Source of the DNA: Bradyrhizobium diversitatis
GTDB taxonomy: Bacteria > Pseudomonadota > Alphaproteobacteria > Rhizobiales > Xanthobacteraceae
DNA length: 64,000 bases
Assembly (NCBI RefSeq): GCF_016031635.1
Contig: NZ_JACEGD010000003.1
Span: 202,285-266,284 of the forward strand
Direction: 5' to 3'
Made by a program: the position numbers and the translations under genes. The stretch's first letter is position 1. Each line of letters starts with the position of its first letter. This document shows positions 35,638-44,672 of the stretch, in pieces. Below the pieces are notes generated by a model. It did not search any database. It was not told the origin of the DNA and was given only the letters and a program-made list of their open reading frames with translations.

Positions 35638-37167
35638 TCACTTCTTCGCGTAGATATCCTTGTACGCGTCACGCAGCACGTTCTTCTGCACCTTGCCCAT
35701 GGTATTCCGCGGCAGCTCGTCGACGACGAAGACGCGCTTGGGCATCTTGAACTTGGCGAGCCGGCCATCGAGCGCCTTGAGCACCGAGGCTTCGCTGACA
35801 TCGGCACCTTTGTTGCAAACGAGAACCGCCGTGACGCCCTCGCCGAAATCGGCATGCGGCACGCCGATCACGGCGGATTCGACCACGCCCGGCATGGCGT
35901 CGATCTCGCTCTCGATCTCCTTCGGGTACACATTGAAACCGCCGGAGATCACGAGATCCTTGCCGCGGCCGAGGATGTGGACGTACCCCTTGCCGTCGAT
36001 CTTGCCGAGATCGCCGGTGATGAAGAAGCCGTCGGGCCGGAACTCGGCCTTGGTCTTCTCCGGCATGCGCCAATAGCCCTTGAAGACGTTCGGGCCCTTG
36101 ACCTCGATCATGCCGATCTCCTCGCGCGGCAATTCCTTGCCGGTCTCGGGATCGGTGACGCGAACGGAGACGCCGGGAAGCGGGAAACCGACCGCGCCGG
36201 GCACGCGCTCGCCGTCGTAGGGGTTCGACGTGTTCATGTTGGTTTCGGTCATGCCGTAGCGCTCGAGCACCGCATGTCCCGTGCGCGCCGACCATTCGCG
36301 ATGGGTGTCGGCGAGCAGCGGCGCAGAGCCCGAGACGAACAGCCGCATGTGCTTCGTGGTCTCGCGCGACAGCGCGGGGTTCTGCAGCAGGCGGGTGTAG
36401 AAGGTCGGCACGCCCATCAGCACCGTGGCGCGCGCCATCAGCTTGATGATCAGATCCGGGTCGAGCTTCGGCAGGAAGATCATCGACGCCCGCGCAAACA
36501 GCGTCACGTTCGTCGCCACGAACAGGCCATGCGTATGGTAGATCGGCAGCGCGTGGATCAGGACGTCCTTGTCGGTGAAGCGCCAATAATCGACGAGCGA
36601 GAGCGAGTTCGACGCCAAATTATCGTGCGTCAGCATCGCGCCCTTGGAGCGGCCAGTGGTCCCCGAGGTGTAGAGGATCGCGGCGAGATCGTCGTTTTCG
36701 CGCGCCACTGTCGCGAATTCGCCGCTCGCCTTGTCGGCGGCCTCCGTCAGCGAGCCCTTGCCGTCGGGCCCGAGTGTCTCGACCTTGGCCTTCACCTTGG
36801 CGGCAATGGGGGCGAGGCCTTCTGCTTTGGAGGGATCGCACACCACGAGCGCCGGCTCGGCATCGCCGATGAAGTAGTCGAGCTCGTTCAGCGTATAGGC
36901 GGTGTTCAGGGGCAGATAGACCGCGCCGGCGCGCACGGTGCCGAGATACAGCACGATATTGGCGACCGACTTTTCGACCTGCACCGCGACGCGGTCGCCC
37001 GGCTTCACGCCGCGGGCGACCAGCACGTTTGCCATCTGCCCCGCGCGCGCGATCAGATCGCCATAGCTGATATGGACGCCGTCATGCGTCTCGATCGCGA
37101 GCCGCTTCGGATCGTCCAGGCCATCGAACAGGCGGGAAAACAGGTTGGCGTTGGCAGCTTGGTTCAT
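35638..37167 (-). CDS. matB: Malonyl-CoA synthetase (malonate-CoA ligase, MatB family)
   Basis: A 509-residue adenylate-forming ligase that makes malonyl-CoA from malonate, CoA and ATP. The core motifs are LYTSGTTGRSKGAMLTHDNL (about 165-185), RYGMTETNM near 305, TGDLGKIDGKGY and the C-terminal K of GKVQKNVLRD. The start region GDRVAVQVEKS and AGAVYLPLNTAYTL is what I recall for Rhizobium MatB. Malonate is abundant in legume nodules, so this could feed fatty-acid synthesis from plant malonate. No matA/matC genes are adjacent, so malonate use as a carbon source is not shown by context. Confidence 0.88.
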   Translation of the reverse strand: MNQAANANLFSRLFDGLDDPKRLAIETHDGVHISYGDLIARAGQMANVLVARGVKPGDRVAVQVEKSVANIVLYLGTVRAGAVYLPLNTAYTLNELDYFIGDAEPALVVCDPSKAEGLAPIAAKVKAKVETLGPDGKGSLTEAADKASGEFATVARENDDLAAILYTSGTTGRSKGAMLTHDNLASNSLSLVDYWRFTDKDVLIHALPIYHTHGLFVATNVTLFARASMIFLPKLDPDLIIKLMARATVLMGVPTFYTRLLQNPALSRETTKHMRLFVSGSAPLLADTHREWSARTGHAVLERYGMTETNMNTSNPYDGERVPGAVGFPLPGVSVRVTDPETGKELPREEIGMIEVKGPNVFKGYWRMPEKTKAEFRPDGFFITGDLGKIDGKGYVHILGRGKDLVISGGFNVYPKEIESEIDAMPGVVESAVIGVPHADFGEGVTAVLVCNKGADVSEASVLKALDGRLAKFKMPKRVFVVDELPRNTMGKVQKNVLRDAYKDIYAKK

Positions 37168-37253
37168 GCAACATTCCTCGCCGGCAGAGGCCGGTCAAAA
37201 CCGAGGGCTGGATTAGCAAAAACCGCCCCGCAGAAGCAACGGAGACAGTTTGC

Positions 37254-38015
37254 ATGTTAAAAAACGGGAAACGCGTGGCCTGGGTCACGGGCGGCGGCAG
37301 CGGGATCGGGGAAGCCGGCGCCGAGGCGTTGGCTGCCGACGGCTGGACGGTGGTGGTCTCGGGCCGCCGCAAGGATGCCCTGGATACCGTGGTTGCCAGG
37401 ATCATAGGGACGGGCGGAGCGGCCGAGGCCATTGCGCTCGACGTCTCCAATGCGGCCGAGGCCCAGAAGGCGGCCGATCAGATCGTCGCAAAGCACGGCC
37501 GCATCGACCTGCTGGTCAACAATGCCGGCATCAATCTTCCCAAGCGCAGCTGGAAGGACATGGAACTGGAGGGCTGGGACAAGCTGGTCCAGGTCAATCT
37601 CAACGGCGTGCTCTATTGCATGCGCGCCGTGCTGCCGACGATGCGCAAGCAGCAGGACGGCGCGATCATCAACGTCTCGTCCTGGGCCGGTCGCCACGTC
37701 TCGAAGATGCCGGGCCCGGCCTACACCACGACCAAGCACGCGGTGCTGGCGTTGACCCATTCCTTCAACATGGATGAATGCGTCAACGGCCTGCGCGCCT
37801 GCTGCCTGATGCCGGGCGAGGTGGCGACCCCGATCCTGAAGCTGCGCCCGGTGGTGCCGAGCGAGGAGGAGCAGGCGAAGATGCTGCAATCCGAAGACCT
37901 CGGCCGCACCATCGCCTTCATCGCGTCGATGCCGCCGCGTGTGTGCATCAACGAGCTCTTGATCAGCCCGACGCATAATCGCGGCTTCATCCAGACGCCG
38001 AACAACAGGGATTGA
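37254..38015 (+). CDS. SDR-family oxidoreductase
   Basis: A 253-residue classical short-chain dehydrogenase. TGGGSGIGEAGAEAL near residue 12 binds NAD(P). The NNAG motif (about 86-89), Ser of NVSSWAG and Y-x-x-x-K in AYTTTKHAV complete the catalytic tetrad. ECVNGLRACCLMPGEVATPI is a typical later stretch. It is divergent from matB, with GGAG before the ATG. The substrate is unknown. Confidence 0.9.
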   Translation: MLKNGKRVAWVTGGGSGIGEAGAEALAADGWTVVVSGRRKDALDTVVARIIGTGGAAEAIALDVSNAAEAQKAADQIVAKHGRIDLLVNNAGINLPKRSWKDMELEGWDKLVQVNLNGVLYCMRAVLPTMRKQQDGAIINVSSWAGRHVSKMPGPAYTTTKHAVLALTHSFNMDECVNGLRACCLMPGEVATPILKLRPVVPSEEEQAKMLQSEDLGRTIAFIASMPPRVCINELLISPTHNRGFIQTPNNRD

Positions 38016-38414
38016 GACGCGACGACCGCGCGGCAATCTCTCCTCGTCGTCCCGGGGCGCGACAAAGTCGCGAGCCCGGGACCCATAACCACAGGGAGTG
38101 GTTTGGCGAAGACTCGGAGTGACCGTCTCGCGCGACAGCCTCTTCCTGTGGCTATGGATCCCGGATCTGCGCTCCGCTTCGCTCCGCTTGTCCGGGACGA
38201 CGGCGGAGAGTTTGGCGCACACTCCCCGCACGAACATCCCCACGCATAGTTTCACCCATCACAAAGAATTTTTCTCCGAAACCGCATCGCAAACCCTCCC
38301 GTAGTTCGGTCCAACGACGGCACTGCTGCATCACTTCTCAACTGTCGCAGTCGCCGTTGTTGCCCAACTCAAACGCCGGCCATCGCCGGTCACCATTCAA
38401 TCGGGAGACTTTCC
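38016..38414. other. Gap between SDR and fasciclin genes
   Basis: About 400 bases without a gene. The first half (38045-38201) is a CGTCGTCCCGG dispersed repeat, listed separately. The second half holds the leader and presumably the promoter of the fasciclin gene; GGGAGA lies nine bases before its ATG. Confidence 0.6.
38045..38201. repeat. CGTCGTCCCGG dispersed repeat, copy 1
   Basis: The ends CGTCGTCCCGGGG and GTCCGGGACGACG are inverted. Inside are ACCCATAACCACAGG, GTGGTTTGGCGAAG and CTGTGGCTATGG. Related elements are at 46646-46833, 59429-59587 and (truncated) 63634-63708. Confidence 0.9.
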
Positions 38415-38969
38415 ATGTCGAAGCGCATTGCCTATCTCGCTGCCGCCGCCTTCAGCGCCCTCGCCATCACCGCGACCGTCGTCGCGCCGGCCAGCGCCGA
38501 GGAGAAGACCGTCATGGTCGGCGGCGCTGCGATGTTCCCGTCGAAGAACATCGTGCAGAACGCGGTCAACTCGAAGGACCACACCACGCTGGTGGCGGCC
38601 GTGAAGGCGGCGGGCCTGGTGCCGACGCTGGAAAGCAAGGGTCCGTTCACGGTGTTCGCGCCGACCAACGCCGCCTTCGGCAAGCTGCCGGCCGGCACCG
38701 TCGACAATCTGGTCAAGCCCGAGAACAAGGCGACGCTGACCAAGATTCTCACCTACCATGTCGTGCCCGGCAAGCTCGCGGCCTCCGATCTCACCGACGG
38801 GAAGAAGATGAAGACCGCGGAGGGCGAGGAACTGACGGTGAAGAAGATGGACGGCAAGACCTGGATCGTCGATGCCAAGGGCGGCACCTCGATGGTGACG
38901 ATCTCCAACGTCAACCAGTCGAACGGCGTGATCCATGTGGTCGACACCGTGCTGATGCCGGCGACGTAA
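38415..38969 (+). CDS. Fasciclin (FAS1) domain secreted protein
   Basis: A 184-residue exported protein. A signal peptide (AYLAAAAFSALAITATVVAP, cleavage after ASA) is followed by one FAS1 domain: GGAAMFPSKNIVQNAVNSKD, TVFAPTNAAFGKLP (the first conserved H1-like box), and NVNQSNGVIHVVDTVLMP (the second box). Single-FAS1 proteins in bacteria are linked to adhesion or extracytoplasmic matrix; in rhizobia one (Nex18/Fas1) affects symbiosis, but I cannot tell whether this is its orthologue. GGGAGA lies before the ATG and a strong terminator follows. Confidence 0.93.
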   Translation: MSKRIAYLAAAAFSALAITATVVAPASAEEKTVMVGGAAMFPSKNIVQNAVNSKDHTTLVAAVKAAGLVPTLESKGPFTVFAPTNAAFGKLPAGTVDNLVKPENKATLTKILTYHVVPGKLAASDLTDGKKMKTAEGEELTVKKMDGKTWIVDAKGGTSMVTISNVNQSNGVIHVVDTVLMPAT

Positions 38970-39014
38970 CACCGCGCGATCCTGTTTCATCCCCGAACAG
39001 GGTGCTTTGAGGAC

Positions 39015-39045
39015 GGCGAGCCGGGGGTGCCCGGCTCGCCTTTTT
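39015..39045 (+). terminator. Rho-independent terminator after the fasciclin gene
   Basis: GGCGAGCCGGG (39015-39025) and CCCGGCTCGCC (39030-39040) form an 11-bp stem with a four-base loop, followed directly by five T residues (39041-39045). It lies 45 bases after the stop codon. Confidence 0.95.
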
Positions 39046-39152
39046 GTGACCGCAATAGGCTCGCGGCATCGATTCCATGCCGGACAGGGCGTAACGAAAG
39101 CGGAAACTTCGGCGTATAATTACCATCAGACGATCTTCAGGACGGAACCAGC

Positions 39153-39782
39153 ATGGCGAGTCTCACAGTGACCGACGAGCGGGTCGGGGCCACCCCGGCC
39201 AAAGTGATCCAGCCGGCATGGGTGCGGATCATGCACTGGGTCAACGCGCTTGCCATGATCCTGATGATCCTGTCGGGCTGGCAGATCTACAACGCCTCGC
39301 CGCTGTTCGGCTTCAGCTTCCCGCGCGAATATACGCTTGGCGGCTGGCTCGGCGGCGGCCTGCTCTGGCACTTTGCGGCGATGTGGCTGCTGATGATCAA
39401 CGGCCTCGCCTATCTCGTCACCGGTATCGTCACCGGCCGCTTCGCCAAGAAGCTGCTGCCGATCACGGCGTCCGGCGTGCTTCACGACATCAGGGCCGCG
39501 CTCACCTTCAAGCTCGGTCACGACGATCTCACCGTCTACAACTACGTGCAGCGCCTGCTCTACGCCGGCATCATCGTGGTCGGCGTGCTGATCGTGCTGT
39601 CGGGGCTTGCGATATGGAAGCCGGTACAGCTCTATTACCTCGTGATGCTGTTCGGCGATTATCCGGCCGCGCGCTATGTCCACTTCTTCTGCATGGCCGC
39701 GATCTGCGCATTCCTCGTCATCCATGTCCTGCTCGCGCTGCTGGTGCCGAAGAGCCTGCGCGCCATGATCATCGGTCGCTGA
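39153..39782 (+). CDS. Cytochrome b561-type membrane subunit (thiosulfate reductase/YodB-like)
   Basis: A 209-residue protein with four membrane helices, likely a b-type cytochrome. Candidate heme ligands are H28 (VRIMHWVNA), H73 (LLWHFAAMW), H177 (YVHFFCM) and H191 (VIHVLLA), in the expected helices. It is ten bases upstream of a molybdopterin oxidoreductase gene, so the two most likely form one redox enzyme: the Mo protein outside and the cytochrome in the membrane, comparable to MsrPQ but with a cytochrome b561-type partner. A TATAAT at 39115-39120 could be a promoter -10 box. Confidence 0.88.
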   Translation: MASLTVTDERVGATPAKVIQPAWVRIMHWVNALAMILMILSGWQIYNASPLFGFSFPREYTLGGWLGGGLLWHFAAMWLLMINGLAYLVTGIVTGRFAKKLLPITASGVLHDIRAALTFKLGHDDLTVYNYVQRLLYAGIIVVGVLIVLSGLAIWKPVQLYYLVMLFGDYPAARYVHFFCMAAICAFLVIHVLLALLVPKSLRAMIIGR

Positions 39783-39792
39783 GGAGGAGACT

Positions 39793-40575
39793 ATGGCAAA
39801 GCGCTCATTCCTGATCCCCGGCGTCGACAAGCGGCTCCTGATCAAGGACTCCCTCAAGACGATGCCCGATGTCACCCGCCGCCGCTTCATCGCAGGCGGT
39901 GCCAGTCTCGGGGCGCTGACGCTGCTCACCGGCTGCGACGTCGTCGACTCGTCCTCGGCCGAAACCATGCTCGCCAAGGTCTCGAAGTTCAACGACGCCG
40001 TGCAGGCCTGGATGTTCAATCCGGATGCGCTGGCGCCGACCTTTCCCGAGAGCGCGATCACGAAGCCGTTTCCGTTCAATGCCTATTACGATCTCGACGA
40101 CGCGCCCGATATCGACGGCAAAGACTGGAAGCTCGAGGTGCGCGGTCTCGTCGACAACAAGAAGTCCTGGACGCTGGACGAGCTCTACAAGCTGCCGCAG
40201 GTCACGCAGATCACGCGTCACATCTGCGTCGAGGGCTGGAGTGCGATCGGCAGCTGGACCGGGACGCCCATGCGCGACTTCCTCAAGCTGATCGGCGCCG
40301 ACACCCGCGCCAAATATGTCTGGTTCCAGTGCGCCGACAAGGACGGCTACAACTCGCCGCTCGACATGCGCTCCGCGCTGCATCCGCAGACCCAGATGAC
40401 ATTCAAATATGCGAGCGAGATCCTGCCGCGCGCCTACGGTTTCCCGATGAAGATCCGCGTGCCGACCAAGCTCGGCTTCAAGAACCCGAAATACGTGGTC
40501 TCGATGGAAGTCACCAACGACTACAAGGGCGGCTATTGGGAAGACCAGGGGTACAATTCATTTAGTGGAAGCTAA
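39793..40575 (+). CDS. Molybdopterin-dependent oxidoreductase, sulfite-oxidase fold
   Basis: A 260-residue exported enzyme. The N-terminus combines a twin-arginine signal (VTRRRFIAGG, R29-R31) with a lipobox ending at C48 (LLTGC), so a lipid-anchored periplasmic protein is likely. The Mo ligand should be C146 in HICVEGWSAIGSW. WFQCADKDGY, FKYASEILPRAYGFP and GFKNPKYVV follow, as in the SUOX/YedY family. It could reduce or oxidise a sulfur-containing compound, with electrons via the upstream cytochrome. GAGGAGA precedes the ATG. Confidence 0.9.
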   Translation: MAKRSFLIPGVDKRLLIKDSLKTMPDVTRRRFIAGGASLGALTLLTGCDVVDSSSAETMLAKVSKFNDAVQAWMFNPDALAPTFPESAITKPFPFNAYYDLDDAPDIDGKDWKLEVRGLVDNKKSWTLDELYKLPQVTQITRHICVEGWSAIGSWTGTPMRDFLKLIGADTRAKYVWFQCADKDGYNSPLDMRSALHPQTQMTFKYASEILPRAYGFPMKIRVPTKLGFKNPKYVVSMEVTNDYKGGYWEDQGYNSFSGS

Positions 40576-40590
40576 CCTCGAACTCCGCTG

Positions 40591-40707
40591 CCGTAGGGTG
40601 GATTAGCCGAGCGGCTGTGCGAAGCGCAGTCGCTTGGCGTAATCCACCATGCTTCAGCGTTCGCCGAACGAAGTTGGTGGATCACGCTTCGCTAATCCAC
40701 CCTACGG
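40591..40707. repeat. CCGTAGGGTGGATTAG palindromic repeat, copy 1
   Basis: The ends CCGTAGGGTGGATTAG and CTAATCCACCCTACGG are perfect inverted arms, enclosing GCGTAATCCACCA and GGTGGATCACGC. The right end supplies the stop codon of the MFS gene (TAG from CTA at 40702-40704). A related copy is at 43278-43396. Confidence 0.95.
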
Positions 40708-41904
40708 CACCGGTTGCTTGGCGGGTCCCACCTTCCTTTGGCACAGCGACAGCACCGCCCCGAGCGCCAGCAACCCCGCCGACACGTTCAGCGCGTAGCT
40801 CAGGCTCCCCAGCGCATCCGTGATCGCGCCGACCACGATCGGCCCCAGCGTCTGGCCGACGCCGAACGAGATCGTCATCGCGGCGATCGCGGTCGGCCAC
40901 ACCTCGGATGGATAGTTGAAGCGCACGAAGGCCGTGGTCGAGCCGACCACGGCGAAGAAGGCGACGCCGAACACGACGGCGGAGACCGCGAGCCATGCCG
41001 GCGAATGCCCGAGGATCGGCAGGGCCGCGCCCAGCGCGTTGGTACCGAGGATGATGGCGGTGGCGAGGCCGCCGCGGTCCAGCGCCAGCACGCCGCGCCA
41101 GGCCCAGGGCGTGACGAAGGCGCTCAGCCCGATCAGGCTCCAGAACGCGGCCTGCGCCGCGGCCCCGCCGCCGCCGTCGCGCACATAGGCGATCATGAAG
41201 GTCATGTAGGCGATGTAGCCGGCGCCGAACAGGAAATAGCTGGCGAGGTAGATCAGCACGGGGAGGATCGCGAACGACGCGTGGCTGCCTTCCGAGAAGC
41301 GGACGCTGCTCTCGATGCGGATCAGGAACAGCGGGATCGTCATCGCGACGGACAGCAGCGTCAGCGCCCACCAGACGATCCACCACGAGCCCGGCCCGAA
41401 ATATTGCAGCGTGAACGGAGCGATCAGGCCGGAGGCGAGAATGCCGATGCCGGGCCCGGCGTAGAACAGGCTCAGCAGGAAATTGGCCCGCGCGGGCTGC
41501 GACTGCGCGATGGTGGCGGCCAGCGCGCCGCCGGCGACGAAGCCGACTGCCGCGCCCAGGCCCAGCACCAGACGGGCCAGGCTCAGCGCAACGAAATTGC
41601 CCGATAGGGCGCACGTCGCGAGCGCGGCGACGCAGGCCAGGGTCCCGCCGCGGATCGCCGCGGACCAGCCGATGCGCTGGATCAGCCGGGACGCCACCAG
41701 CGCGCCCACGAGATAGCCGACGGCGTTGATCGTGTTCATGAAACCGGCGGCCGAATAGGACCAGCCGAGGTCCTCCCGCATGTCGGGCAGCACCAGCGCA
41801 TAGGCAAAGCGGCCGATGCCGAGCCCGACCGTCGCCGCCAGCGACAGGGTCAGGATCAGCCGCGCAGGATGCGGGTTGGGCGTGGGGCGCTCAGGGGCGT
41901 GCAA
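40702..41904 (-). CDS. MFS transporter, YbfB/YjiJ family
   Basis: A protein of about 400 residues with 12 predicted helices. LSLAATVGLGIGRFAYALVLPDMREDLGWSY is split across helix 1-2 and is the hallmark of the YbfB/YjiJ family; RLVLGLGAAVGFVAGGA follows. I use TTG 41904 because GGAG lies six bases before it and the length then matches the family; an open frame extends upstream into a palindromic repeat. The stop codon is inside the 40591-40707 repeat, so the last residues may have been reset by its insertion. The substrate is unknown. Confidence 0.83.
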   Translation of the reverse strand: MHAPERPTPNPHPARLILTLSLAATVGLGIGRFAYALVLPDMREDLGWSYSAAGFMNTINAVGYLVGALVASRLIQRIGWSAAIRGGTLACVAALATCALSGNFVALSLARLVLGLGAAVGFVAGGALAATIAQSQPARANFLLSLFYAGPGIGILASGLIAPFTLQYFGPGSWWIVWWALTLLSVAMTIPLFLIRIESSVRFSEGSHASFAILPVLIYLASYFLFGAGYIAYMTFMIAYVRDGGGGAAAQAAFWSLIGLSAFVTPWAWRGVLALDRGGLATAIILGTNALGAALPILGHSPAWLAVSAVVFGVAFFAVVGSTTAFVRFNYPSEVWPTAIAAMTISFGVGQTLGPIVVGAITDALGSLSYALNVSAGLLALGAVLSLCQRKVGPAKQPVP

Positions 41905-42013
41905 GGGGTACTCCGGCGCCGGCACTGTGGCAGGCCCTGCCTGTCTTGCACAGCCGCGCGGCGGCAATGGTGTCTTGCCAAGCGCGCAACGCCGCTCTAG
42001 CACTCCGGCCGAA

Positions 42014-42122
42014 CCGTCATTCCGGGGCGCGCGCAGCGCGAGCCCGGAATCCATTTCACCGCTTGCGCTGTGGCCTGATGGATTCCGGGCTCGCTCGCTT
42101 TGCTCGCGCCCCGGAATGACGA
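42014..42122. repeat. CGTCATTCCGG-family palindrome upstream of leuB
   Basis: The ends CCGTCATTCCGGGGCGCG and GCGCCCCGGAATGACGAG are inverted, with GAGCCCGGAATCCAT and ATGGATTCCGGGCTC inside. It separates the MFS and leuB promoters. Confidence 0.92.
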
Positions 42123-42146
42123 GAGAGGATCGAAAAGGACACGACC

Positions 42147-43259
42147 ATGGCGACCCACAAACTGCTGCTGCTCCCGGGCGACGGTATCGGCCCCGAGGTG
42201 ATGGGCGAGGTGAAGCGGCTGATCGACTGGCTCAATGCGGCCGGGATCGCCAAGTTCGAGACCGACACCGGCCTCGTCGGCGGCTCCGCCTATGACGCCC
42301 ACAAGGTGTCGATCTCCGAGGGCGACATGGCCAAGGCGAAGGACGCCGACGCCGTGATCTTCGGCGCGGTCGGCGGCCCGAAATGGGATACGGTTCCGTA
42401 CGAAGTGCGCCCCGAAGCCGGCCTGCTTCGCCTGCGCAAGGATCTCGCTCTGTTCGCCAACCTGCGTCCCGCAATGTGCTACCCGGCGCTGGCCGATGCC
42501 TCCAGCCTGAAGCGCGAGGCGGTCGAGGGGCTCGACATCATGATCGTGCGCGAGCTCACCGGCGGCGTCTATTTCGGCGAGCCCAAGACCATCACCGATC
42601 TCGGCAACGGCCAGAAGCGCGCCATCGATACCCAGGTCTACGACACCTACGAGATCGAGCGCATCGGCCGCGTTGCCTTCGAGCTTGCCAGGAAGCGCAA
42701 GAACAAGGTGACGTCGATGGAGAAGCGCAACGTCATGAAGTCGGGCGTGCTCTGGAACGAGGTCATGACGGCGGTTCACAAGCGCGAATATCCCGATGTC
42801 ACGCTCGAGCATCAGCTCGCCGATTCCGGCGGCATGATGCTGGTGAAATGGCCGAAGCAGTTCGACGTCATCGTCACCGACAACCTGTTCGGCGACATGC
42901 TGTCCGACATCGCGGCGATGCTGACGGGATCGCTCGGCATGCTGCCCTCGGCCTCGCTCGGCGAGATCGACGTCAAGAGCAAGAAGCGCAAGGCGCTGTA
43001 CGAGCCCGTGCACGGCTCCGCGCCCGACATCGCAGGCCAAGGCCTCGCCAATCCGATCGCGATGATCTCGTCCTTCGGCATGGCGCTGCGCTATTCCTTC
43101 GACATGGGCGATCTCGCCGACAAGGTCGATGCCGCGATCGCCGCGGTGCTCGCCAGCGGCCTGCGCACCGCCGACATCAAGTCGGAAGGCACCACGGCTG
43201 CTTCCACCACGCAGATGGGCGAAGCGATCCTGAAGGAATTGCAGAAGCTGCACGCATAA
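42147..43259 (+). CDS. leuB: 3-isopropylmalate dehydrogenase
   Basis: A 370-residue cytoplasmic enzyme that oxidatively decarboxylates 3-isopropylmalate, the third leucine-pathway step. [16 protein letters not shown] at the start and [13 protein letters not shown] with [16 protein letters not shown] near residue 290 are the isopropylmalate dehydrogenase signature (NAD and Mg binding). The catalytic Tyr/Lys region is [10 protein letters not shown]. It is separated from leuD and leuC in this window, each in its own transcription unit. No leader peptide or attenuator is obvious upstream, only a palindromic repeat. Confidence 0.97.
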   Translation: MATHKLLLLPGDGIGPEVMGEVKRLIDWLNAAGIAKFETDTGLVGGSAYDAHKVSISEGDMAKAKDADAVIFGAVGGPKWDTVPYEVRPEAGLLRLRKDLALFANLRPAMCYPALADASSLKREAVEGLDIMIVRELTGGVYFGEPKTITDLGNGQKRAIDTQVYDTYEIERIGRVAFELARKRKNKVTSMEKRNVMKSGVLWNEVMTAVHKREYPDVTLEHQLADSGGMMLVKWPKQFDVIVTDNLFGDMLSDIAAMLTGSLGMLPSASLGEIDVKSKKRKALYEPVHGSAPDIAGQGLANPIAMISSFGMALRYSFDMGDLADKVDAAIAAVLASGLRTADIKSEGTTAASTTQMGEAILKELQKLHA

Positions 43260-43277
43260 GGCGGCAAGCACCGCACT

Positions 43278-43396
43278 CGTAGGGTGGGTTAGTCGTGCGG
43301 ACTGCGCGAAGCGCAGACCGCGGGGCGTAACCCACCTCTTCTGTCGCCGCGGCAACTAACGTGGTGGGTTACGCCTTCGGCTAACCCACCCTACGG
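43278..43396. repeat. CGTAGGGTGGGTTAG palindromic repeat, copy 2
   Basis: The ends CGTAGGGTGGGTTAG and CTAACCCACCCTACG are inverted arms, with GGCGTAACCCACC and GGTGGGTTACGCC inside. Same family as 40591-40707, but the WGG/CCW positions differ in several places. Confidence 0.95.
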
Positions 43397-43418
43397 CACC
43401 TGCACTCGGAGTCATCTC

Positions 43419-44054
43419 ATGGATTCACCCCGCCCCAAGATCGCGGAAACCATCGTCCATGAAACGGTGCGGCTGCGCGAGGCGCAGATCGGGCGCCGTT
43501 GCGAGGTGCTCGCGGGCACGCGCATCGAATATGCCTCGCTCGGCGACTACTCCTATCTGGGCGAGAATTGCGACGTCGCCGACGCGGTGATCGGCAAGTT
43601 CACGGCCATCGCCAACGCGGTGCGGATCGGCGCGCCCAATCATCCGATGGGCCGGCCGTCCCAGCATCGCTTCACCTATTGCCCCGAATATTACGATGCG
43701 AGCGCGACGCGCGACCGCGACTTCTTCGCGGAGCGCCGCGGCGACCGCGTCATCGTCGGCAACGACGTCTGGATCGGGCACGCCGCAATCCTGCTGCCGG
43801 GCGTGAGCGTCGGCGACGGCGCGGTGATTGCTGCAGGCGCCGTCGTCAGCCGCGATGTCGAACCCTACACCATCGTCGGCGGCGTTCCCGCGCGCCCCAT
43901 CCGCAGGCGCTTTGCCGAGTCCGTCGCGGCAAGCCTGCGCCGGATCGCCTGGTGGGATTGGCCGGATGCGCTCATCTTCGAGCGCCTCGGCGATTTCCGC
44001 TCCGAGGCGATCGAGGAATTTTGCAGGCGTTACGACCCGGCGGCCAACGCGTGA
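43419..44054 (+). CDS. Hexapeptide-repeat acetyltransferase (phosphonate-associated transferase-like)
   Basis: A 211-residue left-handed beta-helix protein. Irregular hexapeptide turns start near residue 18 ([15 protein letters not shown]) and continue through [20 protein letters not shown] and [20 protein letters not shown]. The characteristic [18 protein letters not shown] stretch is what I recall of the phosphonate-linked hexapeptide transferase subgroup (TIGR03308-like), but no phosphonate genes are adjacent. It probably acetylates a small sugar or amino compound. It converges on a small secreted protein gene through a bidirectional terminator. Confidence 0.82.
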   Translation: MDSPRPKIAETIVHETVRLREAQIGRRCEVLAGTRIEYASLGDYSYLGENCDVADAVIGKFTAIANAVRIGAPNHPMGRPSQHRFTYCPEYYDASATRDRDFFAERRGDRVIVGNDVWIGHAAILLPGVSVGDGAVIAAGAVVSRDVEPYTIVGGVPARPIRRRFAESVAASLRRIAWWDWPDALIFERLGDFRSEAIEEFCRRYDPAANA

Positions 44055-44075
44055 GGCAGACCATCTCATCACAAC

Positions 44076-44107
44076 AAAAAAGGCCGGGCGAGAGCCCGGC
44101 CATTTTG
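44076..44107. terminator. Bidirectional hairpin terminator
   Basis: GGCCGGGC (44082-44089) and GCCCGGCC (44094-44101) pair with a four-base loop. AAAAAA lies on the left and ATTTTG on the right, so the hairpin can terminate transcription from both the acetyltransferase and the leftward gene ending at 44130. Confidence 0.9.
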
Positions 44108-44129
44108 ATTCGGGTCGCCTTGCGTCCGC

Positions 44130-44516
44130 TCAGTACAGCGGGAAGTTCTGCGGATAGCCGCCGACATCGCCTGGCGGCGAGAGCGGCTGGCGATCGATCG
44201 GGCGGTTGAGATTCTCGCGGGCGAAGGACGGATAACCCACGGCCGGCGGGAAGGCGTAGTCGCTGAACTTGCGGTCGCCCGGATTGACCTCGGTGCCGCC
44301 ATCCAGCCAGGAGCGCTTGCTCACATAGATGCGGGTGCGGCCCTGCTGATAGACCGCGTTGGGGCCGCTCGGGCCGTAGATGGGCCGGCCGCGATCGTCA
44401 TAGCGCTGCTTGGACTTGGTGTCGGCCGAGGCCGGAGTCGCGAACGCGATGGCAATCACGGCGCCCGCCGCAAGCCAGGTCGCCAATTTGTTCGCGGCAG
44501 AAAATTTCAAGCTCAT
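44130..44516 (-). CDS. Small secreted hypothetical protein
   Basis: 128 residues. A signal peptide (ATWLAAGAVIAIAFATPASA, cleavage after ASA) precedes a mature part rich in Arg, Tyr, Gly and Pro: RGRPIYGPSGPNAVYQQGR, then SYPFARENLNR-like segments. There is no recognised domain; the pattern fits a rhizobial periplasmic protein of unknown function. The ATG at 44516 has AAGGGGA upstream. It converges on the acetyltransferase gene. Confidence 0.75.
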   Translation of the reverse strand: MSLKFSAANKLATWLAAGAVIAIAFATPASADTKSKQRYDDRGRPIYGPSGPNAVYQQGRTRIYVSKRSWLDGGTEVNPGDRKFSDYAFPPAVGYPSFARENLNRPIDRQPLSPPGDVGGYPQNFPLY

Positions 44517-44672
44517 CACGTCCCCTTCAGGCGGCAGGCCGCCAGTCGATTTCACCGCATACTAGCCCGGCGGGGGCGACTGCAACTAGGTCAATTGGGT
44601 CACACCAGCGGGGAATAATCGTGCGCATCAGCAAAAGTTGCATGCAAACCAGCTACTTGAGCTTGATGCTGA

